From the NCBI GenBank assembly GCA_902570695.1, contig CACFZE010000009.1, positions 1 through 55,054 of the forward strand: DNA of 55,054 bases. The letters are read 5' to 3'. Every line of letters begins with the position of its first letter. Position 1 is the stretch's first letter. The translations under genes were made by a program, and so were the position numbers. Below, piece after piece: positions 1 to 8,775 of the stretch. Source of the stretch: an uncultured Pelagibacteraceae bacterium (GTDB taxonomy: Bacteria > Pseudomonadota > Alphaproteobacteria > Pelagibacterales > Pelagibacteraceae). Under the pieces are notes generated by a model. It had not been told where the DNA came from and did not search any database. It saw only the letters and a program-made list of their open reading frames with translations.

Positions 1-14
1 AAAAAGGTAATCAA

Positions 15-33
15 ACGAATCAAAAAGATTCGT
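15..33. repeat. Perfect inverted repeat upstream of the 27-residue basic protein
   Basis: Seven-base arms ACGAATC (15-21) and GATTCGT (27-33) flank an AAAAA loop. It lies 21 bases before the start codon of the small Lys/Arg gene. It could be an operator, a 5' leader hairpin, or the 3' end of an upstream gene lying outside the window. No T-tract follows, so a terminator on the plus strand is unlikely. Confidence 0.45.
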
Positions 34-54
34 AATTAAAAAAGGGAGCTAAAG

Positions 55-138
55 ATGGCTAAAAGAAGAAAAAAAGCTGCTAAAAAGAAAACTAAGAAAA
101 AAGCTAAGAAGAAAGCTAAGAAGAAAAAAAGAAGATAG
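55..138 (+). CDS. 27-residue Lys/Arg/Ala-only basic protein (histone-tail-like)
   Basis: This very short gene encodes a 27-residue protein made only of Lys (16), Arg (4), Ala (5), one Thr and the initiator Met. There is a good ribosome binding site, AGGGAG, 4-9 bases before the ATG, and a strong intrinsic terminator 23 bases after the stop, so it has the architecture of a real transcription unit. The composition resembles the C-terminal tails of histone H1-like and HU-like proteins, and suggests binding to nucleic acid or ribosomes; that is inference from composition only. There is no hydrophobic core, so it should be unfolded alone. It converges on the CarD-like gene, whose N-terminus is also lysine-rich. 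An alternative is a small ribosome-associated basic peptide. The protein-coding status is likely; the function is unknown. Confidence 0.7.
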   Translation: MAKRRKKAAKKKTKKKAKKKAKKKKRR

Positions 139-160
139 TTTAGTATTCTTTTTATTAAAT

Positions 161-199
161 AACGCTTCTCATGGCGCTTGCGTGGGGAGCGTTTTTTTT
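161..199 (+). terminator. Intrinsic terminator after the basic small protein
   Basis: A 12-13 bp stem with a few G.T pairs (161-173 with 181-193) is followed by a run of eight T (192-199). It points rightward and ends the 27-residue gene. The T-run overlaps the stop codon of the convergent carD-like gene (198-200). Read leftward the hairpin lacks a proper T-run, so it would be a weak terminator for carD. Confidence 0.85.
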
Positions 200-1064
200 A
201 TTTCGAAATATCTTCTGAAACTTCGTTCACAGAAGATTTAGGTTCAATCTTCTGAATTTGCTTTTCAAGATTTCTTTTTAGAGCTTTATCAAGTTTTTTT
301 TGTGTATCTTCAGTGCTTAAATTCAAAATAATCTGAAACTCAGTGAGTATTCTTTCATAGGCTTTTTCGAAAAGTTGTCTTTCACTATAAGATTGATCGA
401 CCATAATATCATCACCTTTATTTAGATCTCTGACTACTTCAGCTAATTCATAGATTTTACCCGAAGAGATTTTTGCCTCATACTCCTGTGCTCTCCTACT
501 CCACATACTTCTTTTAATCTTTGGTTTACTTTTTAATATACTAATACATTTATTAACTTGATTAATTGTTGCCAAAGGTCTTAAGTGTGATTGTTTATTA
601 ACTGGCACCATGCCATTAGCTTTATCTTTTTCGAATTTTAATATGTAAGTTTCAATATCTATCCCTCCAATATTCATTTTTTTAAACTCAGTTATCTGTC
701 CCACACCATGTTTGGGATAAACTACATAGTCTTTTACTTTATATTCTTTTTTTTCGGTGTCTTGTTTTTTTACTTTCTTGATTTCAGGTTTTTGCTCATT
801 ACTTTTTGGAATTCGAAGTAAATTCGAGTTTATTTCTGAATTGTCTTTCTTCTCTTTTTTTATTAAATTTGATTTAATATTTTTCTTAGCTATTTTTTTC
901 TGTATTTTAGTTTTGTTGACTTTATCAATAATTTTAGACTTTTTTACTTTAACAACATTTTTTATTTTTTTTGGTTTATTTATAGTTTTGATTTTTTTTT
1001 TTTTACTAACTTTTTTTGTTTTAAAAGTTTTCTTTAAAGTACTTATTAAACTTATTTTTTTCAT
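198..1064 (-). CDS. CarD/CdnL-family RNA polymerase-binding regulator with lysine-rich N-terminal tail
   Basis: Residues about 107-275 form a CarD_CdnL_TRCF domain: an RNA-polymerase-interacting module starting near [15 protein letters not shown], followed by the helical DNA-contacting part ([13 protein letters not shown], ending in the ILTEF region). Members of the family bind the beta subunit and stabilise open complexes at rRNA and other promoters. Residues 1-106 are unusual: 40 of 106 are lysine, with almost no acidic residues before residue 70, like a histone H1 tail. Ordinary CdnL proteins are about 160-170 residues, so this one is about 120 longer. The ATG at 1064 lies inside the 3' end of the ferredoxin gene (44 bp overlap); no other ATG exists before Met130, so the extended start is the best choice, though a TTG or ATT start could trim the tail. 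Last gene of the helicase-TerB-fdxA operon. Confidence 0.88.
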   Translation of the reverse strand: MKKISLISTLKKTFKTKKVSKKKKIKTINKPKKIKNVVKVKKSKIIDKVNKTKIQKKIAKKNIKSNLIKKEKKDNSEINSNLLRIPKSNEQKPEIKKVKKQDTEKKEYKVKDYVVYPKHGVGQITEFKKMNIGGIDIETYILKFEKDKANGMVPVNKQSHLRPLATINQVNKCISILKSKPKIKRSMWSRRAQEYEAKISSGKIYELAEVVRDLNKGDDIMVDQSYSERQLFEKAYERILTEFQIILNLSTEDTQKKLDKALKRNLEKQIQKIEPKSSVNEVSEDISK

Positions 1065-1347
1065 CTTTATATTTCTCGTGATCCGGCATAGGATCTTTTG
1101 CTTCAGAAATATTTGGCCATATTTCTGAATATTTTTTATTAATTTCTAACCATTGTTCGCTTCCTGACTCTGTATCTGAAATTATTGCATCAACAGGACA
1201 CTCCGGCTCACAAACGCCACAATCTATACACTCATCGGGTTTAATTACAAGCATATTTTTGCCCTCATAAAAACAATCAACAGGGCATACATCAACACAA
1301 GTCGTATGTTTACATTTTATACATTTATCATTAACAAGATATGTCAT
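1021..1347 (-). CDS. fdxA: Seven-iron ferredoxin (FdxA / ferredoxin I type)
   Basis: A 108-residue ferredoxin with one [3Fe-4S] and one [4Fe-4S] cluster. Cysteines are at 9, 12, 17, 21, 25 and 40, 43, 46, 50, in the spacing of Azotobacter ferredoxin I, and the C-terminal extension (residues 60-108, including EIWPNI and KDPMPD) is also that of the FdxA family. It should carry low-potential electrons in the cytoplasm; its partner is not identifiable here. The start overlaps the stop of the TerB-like gene by four bases (ATGA), and its own 3' end overlaps the carD-like start. In many alphaproteobacteria fdxA lies between the helicase/S4 genes and carD, so the position is conserved. Confidence 0.95.
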   Translation of the reverse strand: MTYLVNDKCIKCKHTTCVDVCPVDCFYEGKNMLVIKPDECIDCGVCEPECPVDAIISDTESGSEQWLEINKKYSEIWPNISEAKDPMPDHEKYKDEKNKFNKYFKENF

Positions 1348-1769
1348 TGATTTGATTTGATTTTTTCTTTTATATCTCCAACTATTTTCGGGTCTAAATA
1401 TAATAATCCAGACAATCTTCTCATTAAATTAGTTTCATATATATCTGCATTTTCATCTGAATAGATAATATTCCATAAAGCCTCAATAACTATCTTTTTC
1501 TCTTCATCACTCTTGTTTTTTACTTCCTTAGTAAATTGTAAGATTTGGTTTGAGTCTTTCTCTTTTAGCTCTGCATCTTTTAAAATTTTATCTAAGTCAT
1601 TTTGATCTGCACCCATTTCGATCAATGCATTTTTGATTATGTTTCTTTCTTTATCAGTAAAATTTTCATCTATTTTTGCTGAATGAACTAATAGTGCAGC
1701 TACACTAATTAATGATAAATGCTTTGAATCATTTTTGTTTTCGTTATTTTTTTTAAATAAGTTAAACAT
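1344..1769 (-). CDS. TerB-like (tellurite resistance TerB family) protein
   Basis: A 141-residue, mostly helical cytoplasmic protein. Residues 20-130 fit the TerB/DjlA-N fold: an early helix [16 protein letters not shown], acidic residues after it (DENFTDKE) that bind metal in TerB, and a second acidic site near residue 108 (YSDENADI). TerB proteins are metal-binding helical bundles linked to stress responses, but solitary copies like this have no defined role. The start overlaps the helicase stop by one base (TAATG) and the stop overlaps fdxA, so expression is coupled to both. In other alphaproteobacteria this operon position usually holds an S4 RNA-binding protein; none is seen here. Confidence 0.8.
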   Translation of the reverse strand: MFNLFKKNNENKNDSKHLSLISVAALLVHSAKIDENFTDKERNIIKNALIEMGADQNDLDKILKDAELKEKDSNQILQFTKEVKNKSDEEKKIVIEALWNIIYSDENADIYETNLMRRLSGLLYLDPKIVGDIKEKIKSNQ

Positions 1770-4249
1770 TATTTTAAGTTCAATTGATTTAATACATTAA
1801 ATGGATTATTTGAATTGTTCTTTTTGTCATATTTTCTAAAAACTTTCTTTTTCGATGGGACATATTTTATAAAGATTTCTCTTTCCTTCTCATAAATCTT
1901 ATAATCCATTTTTTTTAAAAGTTTGCCAAAGTTTTCTCTTGAACATCCAAGTAGGTTTAACATCTCGGATGTAACTTTTACCTCTTTTTTATCATCTTTT
2001 TCAGAATTAAATATCAATAAGAATAATCTCTCAAGTATATCTATTCTCACATAAATATCATCAAACTTTTCAAAACCACAAAGCAACATAAAATCTTTAT
2101 TAGCGGTTTTCATGTTATTTAAAAAATTTAATCCAAAAGTTGGTGGTGATAAATTCAAAAATTTATTATTATAACTTTTCCACAATAATATTCTTAATGA
2201 GACTGAATTTGGTTTAAACAATTTAAATAAAAAAATATGGTATCTTCCAAACTTGACACCGAGTCTTCTTAATTTTTTTCTATCATCTTGATTTATTTTA
2301 TTTAAATAATCAGAAATATCTGATCTTTTTATAACTCCATTATTTTCATAAAGCCTATAAGCCAATGCTCTAAGTTGAGGATTTTCTTCTTTTATATTTT
2401 TTAATTCAATAAGACTATTAAGCTCAGTATTAATTTTTTTAAGCATCCATTTATGCAAATATTCATTTAATTCATTTCTTTCTTCATTTTCAATCATTTC
2501 ATCGACAATTAATTCTATTTTTGGATTAAGATAATCTGAGCCAGTAGTCAATTTTGCTATAGGATCGTTGTTCCAATATATTTTAAAATTATCCTTTAAC
2601 TCTATAAGACCTGTATCAATAATTTGTTTTATTCTGCTTATTATTTCTGGGCTCACATTTTGTCTTGCAGCTTTTTTTAAGGATTTAATATCTGCATCTA
2701 AAGCATCAATTTTTAAATCTAATTGAAGTTTTAATCCTTTTAGAATTCCTATGTATTGTCCATTAATTAATACCTTTTCTTTTTCAAGAATTTCGGTTTT
2801 CAATTCAACATCTTGTTTTAAACCTTTCGCTAAAACACTTGCTCGTTTATCAATAAACGTTTTTGTTAACTCATCATGAAGTCTATCTGATAATTTATCT
2901 TCTAAGTTTTTAGTTCTCTCAATCCAGTAATCTTGATTTTCAACCCAATTAGACTTATTTGAAACGTATGACCAAGTTCTAACATTAGATATTCTGTTTG
3001 AAATTGAATCTACATTTCCATCAAGTTTATCAAGCATAGAAAGCTGTTTTTTCATATAATAGTTTGGTATTTTTTTTTCATTACCCGTTAAAAAATTGAA
3101 CACTTTATTTACAACTTCTAAATGGTGACCATAAGTCTTTTTCACAAAATCAGGAATCTGACAGCATTCCCAAAGAACTTTTAGAACATCTGAATTATTG
3201 ACTACACTAATATTATTTTCTTTTAAAAAATATTTTAAAACTTTCTCATCTTCACATTCCCCAACTCTTCTTAACCAGTCTTTACCAGGTCTTTCGTCTA
3301 ATGACTTTAGCAAAGTTTCTTTATTGTTAAAGTTTAAACTAGAATTTCTCCAAAATATATTCTGTATCTCAGGAAAATTATGATTTTCTAAAAATTCAAT
3401 TTCATCTGGATTGATTTGGTCACAATCTCCTGTAATACCAAAACTACCATCATTCAAATATCGACCAGCTCTCCCTGAAATTTGTCCAATTTCTGAGATT
3501 TTTAACCTTCTTATTTTTTTTCCATCGAATTTCTTTAAGTTCGAGAAGTAAATATGGTCTAAATCCATATTTATACCCATTCCAATCGCATCTGTAGCAA
3601 CAAGATAATCTACATCTCCAGATTGATACAAATTTACTTGAGCATTTCTAGTTTTAGGGCTGAGTGATCCCATAACAATTGCTGCACCACCTTTTTGTCT
3701 TCTTATAAGTTCCGCGATTGCATAAACTTCTTCTGTTGAAAAAGCTATAACTGCGCTCTTTCTTTCAATTCTTGAAATTTTTTTATGTCCCCCAAATGAA
3801 AGTTTTGATAATCTTTTTTTATTTATAAACTCAACATCATCATCAAGTTTTTGAATTATACTTTTTATAGTATTGGAACCCATTAGCATTGTCAGTTTCT
3901 CACCTCTTAGATTTAACAATCTATCTGTAAAAATATGACCTCGCTCGTAATCTGAACACATCTGAATTTCATCTATACCTACAAAATCTAAAACTTTATC
4001 TACAGGCATCGACTCTACAGTACACAAAAAATATTTTGCATTAATTGGTATTATTTTTTCTTCACCAGTAATAAGAGCAACTTTAGATGCATTTACCCTC
4101 TGCACAATCTTGTCATATACTTCTCTTGCTAAGAGTCTGAGAGGAAATCCTATCATCCCTGAGTCGAATGAAAGCATTGTTTCTATTGCTAAAAAAGTTT
4201 TACCAGTATTTGTAGGTCCAAGAACTGCGGTAATCTTATTTTTTGACAT
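1769..4249 (-). CDS. SUV3-like superfamily 2 RNA/DNA helicase
   Basis: An 826-residue SF2 helicase of the SUV3-like type widespread in Alphaproteobacteria and related to mitochondrial SUV3. Motif I is GPTNTGKT at residues 11-18, motif II is DEIQ at 93-96, and motif VI is QISGRAGR near residue 257. The N-terminal 350 residues hold both RecA-like domains; the rest is charged and helical, with a lysine-rich end. Mitochondrial SUV3 unwinds RNA for the degradosome, so an RNA-processing role is plausible by homology but untested here. First gene of the minus-strand operon; the 162 bp region upstream is shared divergently with the acetoacetyl-CoA synthetase gene. Confidence 0.92.
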   Translation of the reverse strand: MSKNKITAVLGPTNTGKTFLAIETMLSFDSGMIGFPLRLLAREVYDKIVQRVNASKVALITGEEKIIPINAKYFLCTVESMPVDKVLDFVGIDEIQMCSDYERGHIFTDRLLNLRGEKLTMLMGSNTIKSIIQKLDDDVEFINKKRLSKLSFGGHKKISRIERKSAVIAFSTEEVYAIAELIRRQKGGAAIVMGSLSPKTRNAQVNLYQSGDVDYLVATDAIGMGINMDLDHIYFSNLKKFDGKKIRRLKISEIGQISGRAGRYLNDGSFGITGDCDQINPDEIEFLENHNFPEIQNIFWRNSSLNFNNKETLLKSLDERPGKDWLRRVGECEDEKVLKYFLKENNISVVNNSDVLKVLWECCQIPDFVKKTYGHHLEVVNKVFNFLTGNEKKIPNYYMKKQLSMLDKLDGNVDSISNRISNVRTWSYVSNKSNWVENQDYWIERTKNLEDKLSDRLHDELTKTFIDKRASVLAKGLKQDVELKTEILEKEKVLINGQYIGILKGLKLQLDLKIDALDADIKSLKKAARQNVSPEIISRIKQIIDTGLIELKDNFKIYWNNDPIAKLTTGSDYLNPKIELIVDEMIENEERNELNEYLHKWMLKKINTELNSLIELKNIKEENPQLRALAYRLYENNGVIKRSDISDYLNKINQDDRKKLRRLGVKFGRYHIFLFKLFKPNSVSLRILLWKSYNNKFLNLSPPTFGLNFLNNMKTANKDFMLLCGFEKFDDIYVRIDILERLFLLIFNSEKDDKKEVKVTSEMLNLLGCSRENFGKLLKKMDYKIYEKEREIFIKYVPSKKKVFRKYDKKNNSNNPFNVLNQLNLK

Positions 4250-4388
4250 ATCAACTTTTAGTATGATCTTTTTTAAGCCTACTATATTTTGTTACTCAAA
4301 AAGAACAAAAATAGACTAAAACTAGTCCGAATCAGATAGAAAAAAGTTCTCATTTTCAATTTATATCGTCTAAGGTTAGCATAAATTT

Positions 4389-4394
4389 TATAAT
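4389..4394 (+). promoter_or_regulatory. Candidate -10 box for the acetoacetyl-CoA synthetase operon
   Basis: A perfect TATAAT sits 17 bases before the ATG at 4412. No good -35 element is seen at 16-18 bases upstream; TTATAT at 4361-4366 is too distant. The intergenic region also holds a short inverted repeat, GACTA/TAGTC, at 4314-4327. In such AT-rich DNA a TATAAT alone is weak evidence. Confidence 0.3.
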
Positions 4395-4411
4395 ATAAAT
4401 ATAAATATTTG

Positions 4412-6367
4412 ATGCCAAAAAAACTTTGGGAACCGTCTAAAGAGCTCATTAAAAATTCAAATTTGTTTAATTATGAGAAGTTTCTTTCAAAAAATTATAA
4501 GTATAGATTTTCTGGAAACTATAAAAAGTTACTAAATTGGAGTTTAAAAAATCAAAAAGATTTTTGGAATTCTATTTGGAAATACTTTGAAATAATTGGA
4601 GTAAAAACTAATAAATTTAAATTAACAAAAGATCTTATTAGTAGTAAATTTTTTGTTAACTCTAAATTGAACTTTGCTGAAAATCTTTTAGTTAAAAATT
4701 CAAATCAAAAAGCTATTTCGTTTATTAGTGAAAATGGCTACAGAGAACAAAAGTCCTGGAAAGAACTTAATATTGAAGTAAAAAAAATAATTACATTTTA
4801 TAAAAAAATAAATATTTTTGAAAAAGATAGAATTGCTGCATATACTCCAAATCAGATAGAAACAGTGGAGTGTTTTTTAAGTGCTAGCGCTATAGGAGCT
4901 ATCTGGAGTTCATGTTCGCCTGATTTTGGTGTACCTGGAGTTATAGAACGTTTTTCCCAAATCAAACCTAAATTATTGATTATAACTGATAAATATTACT
5001 ATAACGGAAAGGAAATAAATATTATTGAAAGATTGCCTAAAATATTAAAAAAAATAAAAAGCATAAAATCGGTATTAATTTTAAACTACCCCGGAAAAAA
5101 ATTAAAAAAATTTAAAAAGGTAAAAAATATTAAATTTTATTATTTCTCAGGGATTAAAAATGTTGAAATAAATAGAAGTAAATTAAAAAAATTTGATTTT
5201 GACCACGAATTAGCAATTTTGTACTCAAGCGGCACAACAGGTAAACCAAAATGTATTTGTCATCGATCTGGTGGAGTTTTATTGCAACATTTGAAAGAAC
5301 ATCAATTACATTGCAATATAAAACCAAATGATAATGTATTTTACTTTACAACTTGTGGATGGATGATGTGGAATTGGCTTGTTACAGCTTTAGCATCTAA
5401 AGCTTCAATATTGTTATTTGATGGATTTCCTATGTATAAATCTCCAGATTTGTTGTTAAAAATTGCAAATGAAGAGAAAGTTACTCTATTTGGCATAAGT
5501 GCAAAGTATATTGATCAACTTATTAAACAGAAAGTAAAGATAATAGAAAAAATAAAACTCAAGTCTTTGAAAACGATTTGTTCGACAGGATCTCCACTTT
5601 CTAAAGATGGTTTTGAATTTGTTTATAGAAATATAAAAAAAAATGTTCATTTGGCATCTATTTCTGGAGGAACAGATATTGTCTCATGTTTTGTAAATGG
5701 AAACATTTATACAGGTGTAAATAGTGGTGAAATACAAAACAATGGTCTTGGCATGGATACAGCTGTATTTTCTGAAAAAGGTAAATCAATTTTAAATAAA
5801 AAAGGAGAATTAGTATGCAGAAACTCTTTTCCTTCAATGCCTTTAAAATTTTGGAATGATCCTGGAAAAGTTAAATATAAAAAAGCTTATTTTTCAAAAT
5901 TTAAAAATATTTGGCATCATGGGGATTATGCTGAGAGAAAGAATAATGGGTCTTATATTATCTATGGAAGATCAGATGCAACATTAAACCCAGGCGGTGT
6001 TCGACTTGGCACGGCTGAAATTTATTCTGTTGTTGAAAAATTTAAAGCAGTAAAAGAGTCTATCGTTGTAGGTCAATCTTGGGATAACGATGTAAGAATA
6101 ATACTTTTTGTTGTCTTATCAAAAAAAAATAAATTAGATGAAAAATTAATTTCGAAACTAAAAAAAACAATTAGGTATGAGGCTTCCCCTAGGCATGTGC
6201 CTGCTAAAATAATTGCGGTAAAAGATATTCCAAGAACTAAGAATGGTAAAATTGTAGAAGTAGCTGTCAAAAATATAATTGATGGCAACAAAATAAATAA
6301 TATTGAAGCATTATCCAATCCATCTGCTTTAAATGAATATAAAAATCTTATTGAGTTAAAATCGTAA
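4412..6367 (+). CDS. aacS: Acetoacetyl-CoA synthetase (acetoacetate-CoA ligase)
   Basis: A 651-residue ANL-superfamily adenylate-forming enzyme that makes acetoacetyl-CoA from acetoacetate, ATP and CoA. Seen: the phosphate-binding loop YSSGTTGKPK (about residue 275), the hinge-region motif YGRSDATLNPGGVR, and the catalytic C-terminal lysine K613 in RTKNGK. The N-terminal ACS-like domain (LWEPS, NFAENLL) and the full length match AacS rather than acetyl-CoA synthetase. A TTG codon directly precedes the ATG at 4412; I chose the ATG. No Shine-Dalgarno sequence is seen. The stop overlaps the next gene's ATG (TAATG), so it is coupled to the aminotransferase. It probably lets the cell use ketone bodies or products of branched-chain amino acid breakdown. 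Confidence 0.92.
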   Translation: MPKKLWEPSKELIKNSNLFNYEKFLSKNYKYRFSGNYKKLLNWSLKNQKDFWNSIWKYFEIIGVKTNKFKLTKDLISSKFFVNSKLNFAENLLVKNSNQKAISFISENGYREQKSWKELNIEVKKIITFYKKINIFEKDRIAAYTPNQIETVECFLSASAIGAIWSSCSPDFGVPGVIERFSQIKPKLLIITDKYYYNGKEINIIERLPKILKKIKSIKSVLILNYPGKKLKKFKKVKNIKFYYFSGIKNVEINRSKLKKFDFDHELAILYSSGTTGKPKCICHRSGGVLLQHLKEHQLHCNIKPNDNVFYFTTCGWMMWNWLVTALASKASILLFDGFPMYKSPDLLLKIANEEKVTLFGISAKYIDQLIKQKVKIIEKIKLKSLKTICSTGSPLSKDGFEFVYRNIKKNVHLASISGGTDIVSCFVNGNIYTGVNSGEIQNNGLGMDTAVFSEKGKSILNKKGELVCRNSFPSMPLKFWNDPGKVKYKKAYFSKFKNIWHHGDYAERKNNGSYIIYGRSDATLNPGGVRLGTAEIYSVVEKFKAVKESIVVGQSWDNDVRIILFVVLSKKNKLDEKLISKLKKTIRYEASPRHVPAKIIAVKDIPRTKNGKIVEVAVKNIIDGNKINNIEALSNPSALNEYKNLIELKS

Positions 6368-7590
6368 TGATCAAAGATACTATTAAAAACCTAAGATTAT
6401 CAGCAACACTAAAAATAAACGAAAAATCAAGAGTTATTGAAAATGAAGGAAAAAATATTATTAAGTTCGGATTTGGACAATCACCATTTCCAGTTCCAAT
6501 TACTATTGTTGAAGAATTAAAAAAAAATGCACATCAGAAAAGTTATTTACCTATCCAAGGATTAAATAAGTTAAGAGAATCTATAGCAAAATATGAGTCA
6601 AAAAAGAAAAATTACAATTTTAAATCAGATCAGGTCATAGTAGGCCCTGGTACCAAAGAGCTAATGTTCTTGATGCATTTAGCATTTGAAGGTGAAGTTT
6701 TGTTACCAGCACCCAGTTGGGTATCTTATAAGCCACAATCAATTATAGCTAAAAATAACTATCATTGGATACAAACATCTGCTGAAAACAATTGGTTTCC
6801 CAAAGCTGATGAAATAGAAAAAATTGTTTTAAAAAAAACAGATAAAAAATATGTTTTGTTTCTTAATTCTCCAAATAATCCATCAGGGCAAGTATGCAAA
6901 AATTTAAAAGAAATTTCTTTAATAGTAAAAAAATATAATATTTTAGTTTTATCAGATGAAATTTATTCTGAATTAACATTTGATGAAAATTATATTTCTA
7001 TTTTCGAACACTGCCCTGATAATGTTGTAATAAGTAACGGACTTAGTAAATGGTGTGGGGCTGGAGGATGGAGACTTGGGTACTTTATAATACCAAAGAA
7101 AAAAATTGAATTACTTAAGTCTATGAAAGTTTTAGCAAGTGAAACCTTTTCTGCAGTAAGTTCACCAATTCAGTTTGCTGCAATATCCGCTTTTAATGAC
7201 AATCATGAACACTATATTTTAAAATCAAAAAAAATTCTTAAAGCTGTTGGAGATTACGTGCATAGAAACTTATCGTCTAATAATATTATTATCAACAAAC
7301 CAATGGGAGGCTTTTATTTATTGCCAGAATTTTTGAACAAAAAATTTGATAGTTCTTCTATTTTATGCGATGAAATTTTAACTAATTTAAATATTGCTTT
7401 ACTTCCAGGAAGTGATTTTGGATTTGATCAAAAAAGGATGATAGTTCGTTTAAGTTTTACAGACTTTGACGGAGGTACATTCATGAAAAATATTGATGAA
7501 AAAACCGATATTAGTGATGAGTTAATAAAATTGTACGCCCCAAAGGTTGTGGAAGGAGTAAATAAATTAAAATCTTGGGTTGAAAATTAA
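6367..7590 (+). CDS. PLP-dependent class I/II aminotransferase
   Basis: A 407-residue fold-type I aminotransferase. The Schiff-base lysine is K228 in SNGLSKWCGAGGWRLGY, the PLP-contacting SDEIY is at 196-200, NSPNNPSG at 167-174, and the C-terminal arginine region (MIVRLSF) is present. It resembles aspartate/alanine-type aminotransferases, but substrate specificity cannot be read from the sequence. Its ATG overlaps the stop of aacS, which suggests a shared catabolic role, for example feeding a keto acid from amino acid breakdown towards acetoacetate; that link is inference. There is no promoter space before it. Confidence 0.88.
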   Translation: MIKDTIKNLRLSATLKINEKSRVIENEGKNIIKFGFGQSPFPVPITIVEELKKNAHQKSYLPIQGLNKLRESIAKYESKKKNYNFKSDQVIVGPGTKELMFLMHLAFEGEVLLPAPSWVSYKPQSIIAKNNYHWIQTSAENNWFPKADEIEKIVLKKTDKKYVLFLNSPNNPSGQVCKNLKEISLIVKKYNILVLSDEIYSELTFDENYISIFEHCPDNVVISNGLSKWCGAGGWRLGYFIIPKKKIELLKSMKVLASETFSAVSSPIQFAAISAFNDNHEHYILKSKKILKAVGDYVHRNLSSNNIIINKPMGGFYLLPEFLNKKFDSSSILCDEILTNLNIALLPGSDFGFDQKRMIVRLSFTDFDGGTFMKNIDEKTDISDELIKLYAPKVVEGVNKLKSWVEN

Positions 7591-7698
7591 TAATCATCTA
7601 ATAATTTCCTTAATATCCAATACTTATATTTACTGAATTTACTAGACACTCGAAGTAATTAATAGTTAGATTTGATTTTAAAACTTTAGAGAGGGTAT

Positions 7699-8706
7699 AT
7701 GAAAAAAATATTATCAACAATATCAAGCTCTCTGATTATATTTGCTGCTATATTTTCATTCGGATCAATAGCAAAATCAGCAGAGTTTTTTACAATAGGC
7801 ACAGGAGGACCAACTGGAGTTTATTTTCAGACAGGAAACGCTATTTGTAAAATGTTACACAAATCAGCAATTAGTGCTGAACATGGTAGAAAAAAAGGTA
7901 TGAAAGATAAAGCTTACAGATGTACCGCTCCTTCAACTGGAGGCTCAAATTATAACATCGGACAAATAAAAGATGGCGAGTTTCAATTTGGTGTAGCACA
8001 ATCTGACTGGCAATATCATGCCTACAATGGATCAAGCAAATGGGAAGGGAAACAATTCAAAAATTTAAGAGCTGTTTTCTCAGTACATAATGAGCCATTT
8101 CAAATCTGGGCTAGAAAAAAGGCAAAAGTAAAAGATTTTATGGGTCTTAAAGGAAAAGTAGTAAACATTGGAAATCCAGGTTCTGGTCAAAGAGGAACAA
8201 TGGAAGAATTAATGAAAGCTATGGGAGTTGACAATAGTTTCTTTAAATCAGTTACTGAGCTAACATCCTCAGAGCAAGTAAAAGCTCTATGTGATGGTAA
8301 AATTGATGCGTTTGGATATTCAGTAGGCTTTCCTAATGGAGCAATGGAACAAGCAGCAACATGTGCAGCTAAAGCTATGCCGATCAATTTAACAGGAGAT
8401 GTAATTGACGGAATTATTAGTGGAGCTGATTATTATGCATCTGCAACAATTCCAAAAGGTACTTATACTAAACAGAAAAAAGATGTGACTACATTCGGTG
8501 TTAAAGCTACTGTAGTAACAAGTGTAGATGTATCTGAAGATTTAGTTTATCAAGTTACAAAAGCTGTTTTTGAAAATTTTGATGATTTTAGAAAACAACA
8601 TCCAGCTTTTGCTCCTTTAGAGAAAAAAAATATGATAGCTGATGGTTTATCAGCACCACTTCATCCTGGAGCTGTTAAATACTACAAAGAAGCTGGTTTA
8701 ATGTAA
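7699..8706 (+). CDS. TRAP transporter solute receptor, TAXI family
   Basis: A 335-residue periplasmic binding protein. Residues 1-27 are a Sec signal peptide with cleavage expected after AKSA. The mature start FFTIGTGGPTGVYFQTGNAICKML is the TAXI signature (the GTGGxxGxYYxxG-like loop). TAXI receptors pass substrates to a fused DctQM permease, and the matching permease follows at 8776. Substrates of the family include glutamate, glutamine and other carboxylates; the ligand here is not known. A strong and tight ribosome binding site, GAGAGGG, lies just before the ATG, in contrast to most genes in the window. A terminator after the gene should favour receptor over permease. Confidence 0.93.
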   Translation: MKKILSTISSSLIIFAAIFSFGSIAKSAEFFTIGTGGPTGVYFQTGNAICKMLHKSAISAEHGRKKGMKDKAYRCTAPSTGGSNYNIGQIKDGEFQFGVAQSDWQYHAYNGSSKWEGKQFKNLRAVFSVHNEPFQIWARKKAKVKDFMGLKGKVVNIGNPGSGQRGTMEELMKAMGVDNSFFKSVTELTSSEQVKALCDGKIDAFGYSVGFPNGAMEQAATCAAKAMPINLTGDVIDGIISGADYYASATIPKGTYTKQKKDVTTFGVKATVVTSVDVSEDLVYQVTKAVFENFDDFRKQHPAFAPLEKKNMIADGLSAPLHPGAVKYYKEAGLM

Positions 8707-8729
8707 TTAAATCTATATAAAAAAAATTG

Positions 8730-8761
8730 AGGCCCAATATATCTATTGGGCCTTTTTTTTT
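8730..8761 (+). terminator. Strong intrinsic terminator between TRAP receptor and permease
   Basis: A perfect 10 bp stem (8730-8739 with 8744-8753, loop TATC) is followed by nine T (8753-8761). It sits 24 bases after the receptor stop and 15 bases before the permease ATG. It is likely to be an intra-operon attenuator giving much more receptor mRNA than permease mRNA. Confidence 0.93.
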
Positions 8762-8775
8762 ATATATTAAGCTGA

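Noticed and set aside
757..1128. Plus-strand 123-codon hydrophobic frame
   Set aside because: It is the complement of the lysine-rich CarD tail: AAA/AAG codons read as Phe/Leu on the other strand.
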